Part shown: one piece after another, positions 62,910 to 64,000 of the stretch
Numbering within the stretch: the first letter of the stretch is position 1
Layout: the number at the start of each line of letters is the position of its first letter
Origin: CAYRHJ01 sp964424105
Lineage (GTDB): Bacteria; Planctomycetota; Phycisphaerae; UBA1845
Length of the DNA: 64,000 bases
Reading direction: 5' to 3'
Assembly: GCA_964424105.1 (NCBI GenBank)
Contig: CAYRHJ010000011.1
Location: 62,001-126,000, forward strand
The notes under the pieces: model-generated
Database searches by the model: none
What the model was told of the DNA's origin: nothing
What the model saw: the letters and a program-made list of their open reading frames with translations, nothing else
Translations under genes and position numbers: made by a program

Positions 62910-63685
62910 ACGAAACCGCCGAAAGCCTGATCCAACTGATCGACATCGAAAAGATCTACCGCGTGGGAACCGAGATCGTGCGGGCCCTTCGCGGCGTGAC
63001 GCTTTCCATCGAAGAAAACGAATACGTAGCCATTATGGGCGCCAGCGGCAGCGGCAAGAGCACCCTGATGAACATCCTCGGCTGCCTCGACGTGCCCACG
63101 AAAGGGAAATATCATCTGGCTGGGCAAGACGTCTCGCGGCTGTCACAATCCAAGCTGGCCCGCATCCGCGGAACACAGATCGGATTCGTTTTTCAATCTT
63201 TCGAATTGCTTCCCCGCACCACCGCGCTCAAAAACGTTCAACTGCCGCTGATGTACGCCCAGGTGTCCGGCAAAAAACGCCGCGCCCTAAATGCCCTGGA
63301 AATCGTGGGCTTGACCGATCGCGCCCACCACCGGCCCAATCAATTGTCCGGCGGCCAAAAGCAACGCGTCGCCATCGCCCGGGCGCTCGCCCAGGAGCCG
63401 GCCATCATCCTCGCGGATGAGCCTACCGGAAACCTCGATTCGACCACCGGCGAAGAAATCATGCACATCTTCGACCGCCTGCACGCCGACGGTCAAACCA
63501 TCATCATCGTCACCCACGAAGAAGACATCGCCGCACGTTGTCGCCGCGTCATTCGACTCCGCGACGGCTCGGTTATGTCCGATGAGCGTGTGGGCCCGTC
63601 GTCACCGTTGAACTCGTCGTCGCCCGCAACGTCGTCGTCACCATCGGACCCTGCGACCGCGTCCCGTGAAACGGTCTTGGCATGA
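62906..63685 (+). CDS. MacB-like ABC transporter ATP-binding protein
   Basis: ATPase subunit of 259 aa powering the exporter. Walker A GASGSGKST, Q-loop in FVFQSFELLPRTTALKNVQL, signature LSGGQKQRVAIARALAQEPA, Walker B IILADEPTGNLDS and the switch His in IIIVTHEED are all intact. The C-terminal 30 residues are Ser/Pro-rich and not part of the fold. Starts with GTG 62906 inside the adaptor stop; the permease starts inside its own stop (ATGA). Confidence 0.96.
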   Translation: MNETAESLIQLIDIEKIYRVGTEIVRALRGVTLSIEENEYVAIMGASGSGKSTLMNILGCLDVPTKGKYHLAGQDVSRLSQSKLARIRGTQIGFVFQSFELLPRTTALKNVQLPLMYAQVSGKKRRALNALEIVGLTDRAHHRPNQLSGGQKQRVAIARALAQEPAIILADEPTGNLDSTTGEEIMHIFDRLHADGQTIIIVTHEEDIAARCRRVIRLRDGSVMSDERVGPSSPLNSSSPATSSSPSDPATASRETVLA

Positions 63686-64000
63686 TCCGCCGCCTAGTCC
63701 AGCTTGGCAGGCGTGCGGGGTCCAGCACCGTCGCGACGATCAGCAGAAGCAGTCAGAACGTCGCCACCGCATTCGTACAAATCTGGGCCAACAAAGGTCG
63801 GGCCGTGCTCACGACGCTAGGCATCATCATCGCCGTCACTTCCATCATCACTGTCATTTCCATGGTGCAGGGCTTCGGCAATTACATGACCAACATGATC
63901 AGGGGCTATGGAACCCAATACATGGTCGTCCACCCCTATTGGCCCAGAAACTGGCAGCAGCTAGGCCTGCGCAGCGTATCGCTGGACATCAACGACATCA
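63682..64000 (+). CDS. MacB-like ABC transporter permease (N-terminal part, runs off the right edge)
   Basis: About 106 residues are present. MIRRLVQLGRRAGSSTVATI is a basic leader, then ALTTLGIIIAVTSIITVISM-like VLTTLGIIIAVTSIITVISM, the first helix, with VQGFGNYMTNMIRGYGTQYM and VVHPYW as the start of the periplasmic domain. This is the MacB_PCD/FtsX layout (first helix followed by a large periplasmic loop). Overlaps the ATPase stop by four bases. The rest lies outside the window. Confidence 0.9.
   Translation, partial: MIRRLVQLGRRAGSSTVATISRSSQNVATAFVQIWANKGRAVLTTLGIIIAVTSIITVISMVQGFGNYMTNMIRGYGTQYMVVHPYWPRNWQQLGLRSVSLDINDI

Overview
The window reads as chromosome of a Planctomycetota-like bacterium, probably near the Phycisphaerae. 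This is inferred from protein style: a pseudopilin with a GFTLIELLVVVSIIALLIS leader and a DGH motif near its end, very Cys/Asp-rich secreted proteins, dockerin-like tails built on a GDVDGNGT...LFDLF pattern, and IPTL-CTERM and PEP-CTERM tails. TGA is an ordinary stop codon in most genes, but one short gene appears to use it for selenocysteine.

Layout. 1-5.7 kb: the 5' part of secA, a PHP-family histidinol-phosphatase, and small proteins (unknown, NYN/PIN-like, DUF4190-like). 5.7-12.6 kb: two large secreted leftward proteins, a Cys-repeat lipoprotein with cohesin-like, HYR and dockerin-like parts, and an M36-like metalloprotease. 13.0-15.1 kb: a SelW/Rdx-like selenoprotein, an MBL-fold hydrolase and a serine acetyltransferase. 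15.3-25.6 kb: one giant gene (3438 aa) made of about 90 calcium-binding-type 33-residue repeats. 25.7-32.8 kb: aroB, folC, a ROK sugar kinase, a lamin-tail surface protein and an unusual kinase-like protein. 33.1-44.1 kb: a pseudopilin with its small membrane neighbour, a secreted dockerin/LTD protein, and three secreted nuclease-like proteins. 44.6-50.6 kb: a Xer recombinase, a lipoprotein and a beta-propeller lipoprotein, tRNA-Val, Hsp20 and a small PEP-CTERM protein. 51-58.5 kb: purM and purF, a VanZ-like membrane protein, an MDR oxidoreductase and an M28 peptidase. 58.7-64 kb: a tripartite efflux set (TolC-like protein, YIP1-like membrane protein, MacA-like adaptor, MacB-like ATPase, start of the permease).

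A palindromic repeat of about 28 bp (ATTCCGGC-loop-GCCGGAAT followed by GACG) is scattered over the window in about 21 full and several half copies. Its two arms covary. At least three copies lie inside reading frames (purF leader, VanZ-like protein twice). A second repeat family of about 35 bp accompanies it.

The strongest hidden signal is the 78-codon selenoprotein gene at 13041-13277, which normal ORF calling misses because TGA sits exactly at the CxxU redox motif, with a SECIS-like hairpin just downstream. Other points of note are the giant repeat protein, the cluster of extracellular nucleases, repeats inside coding sequence, and a tRNA-Val with C at position 33.
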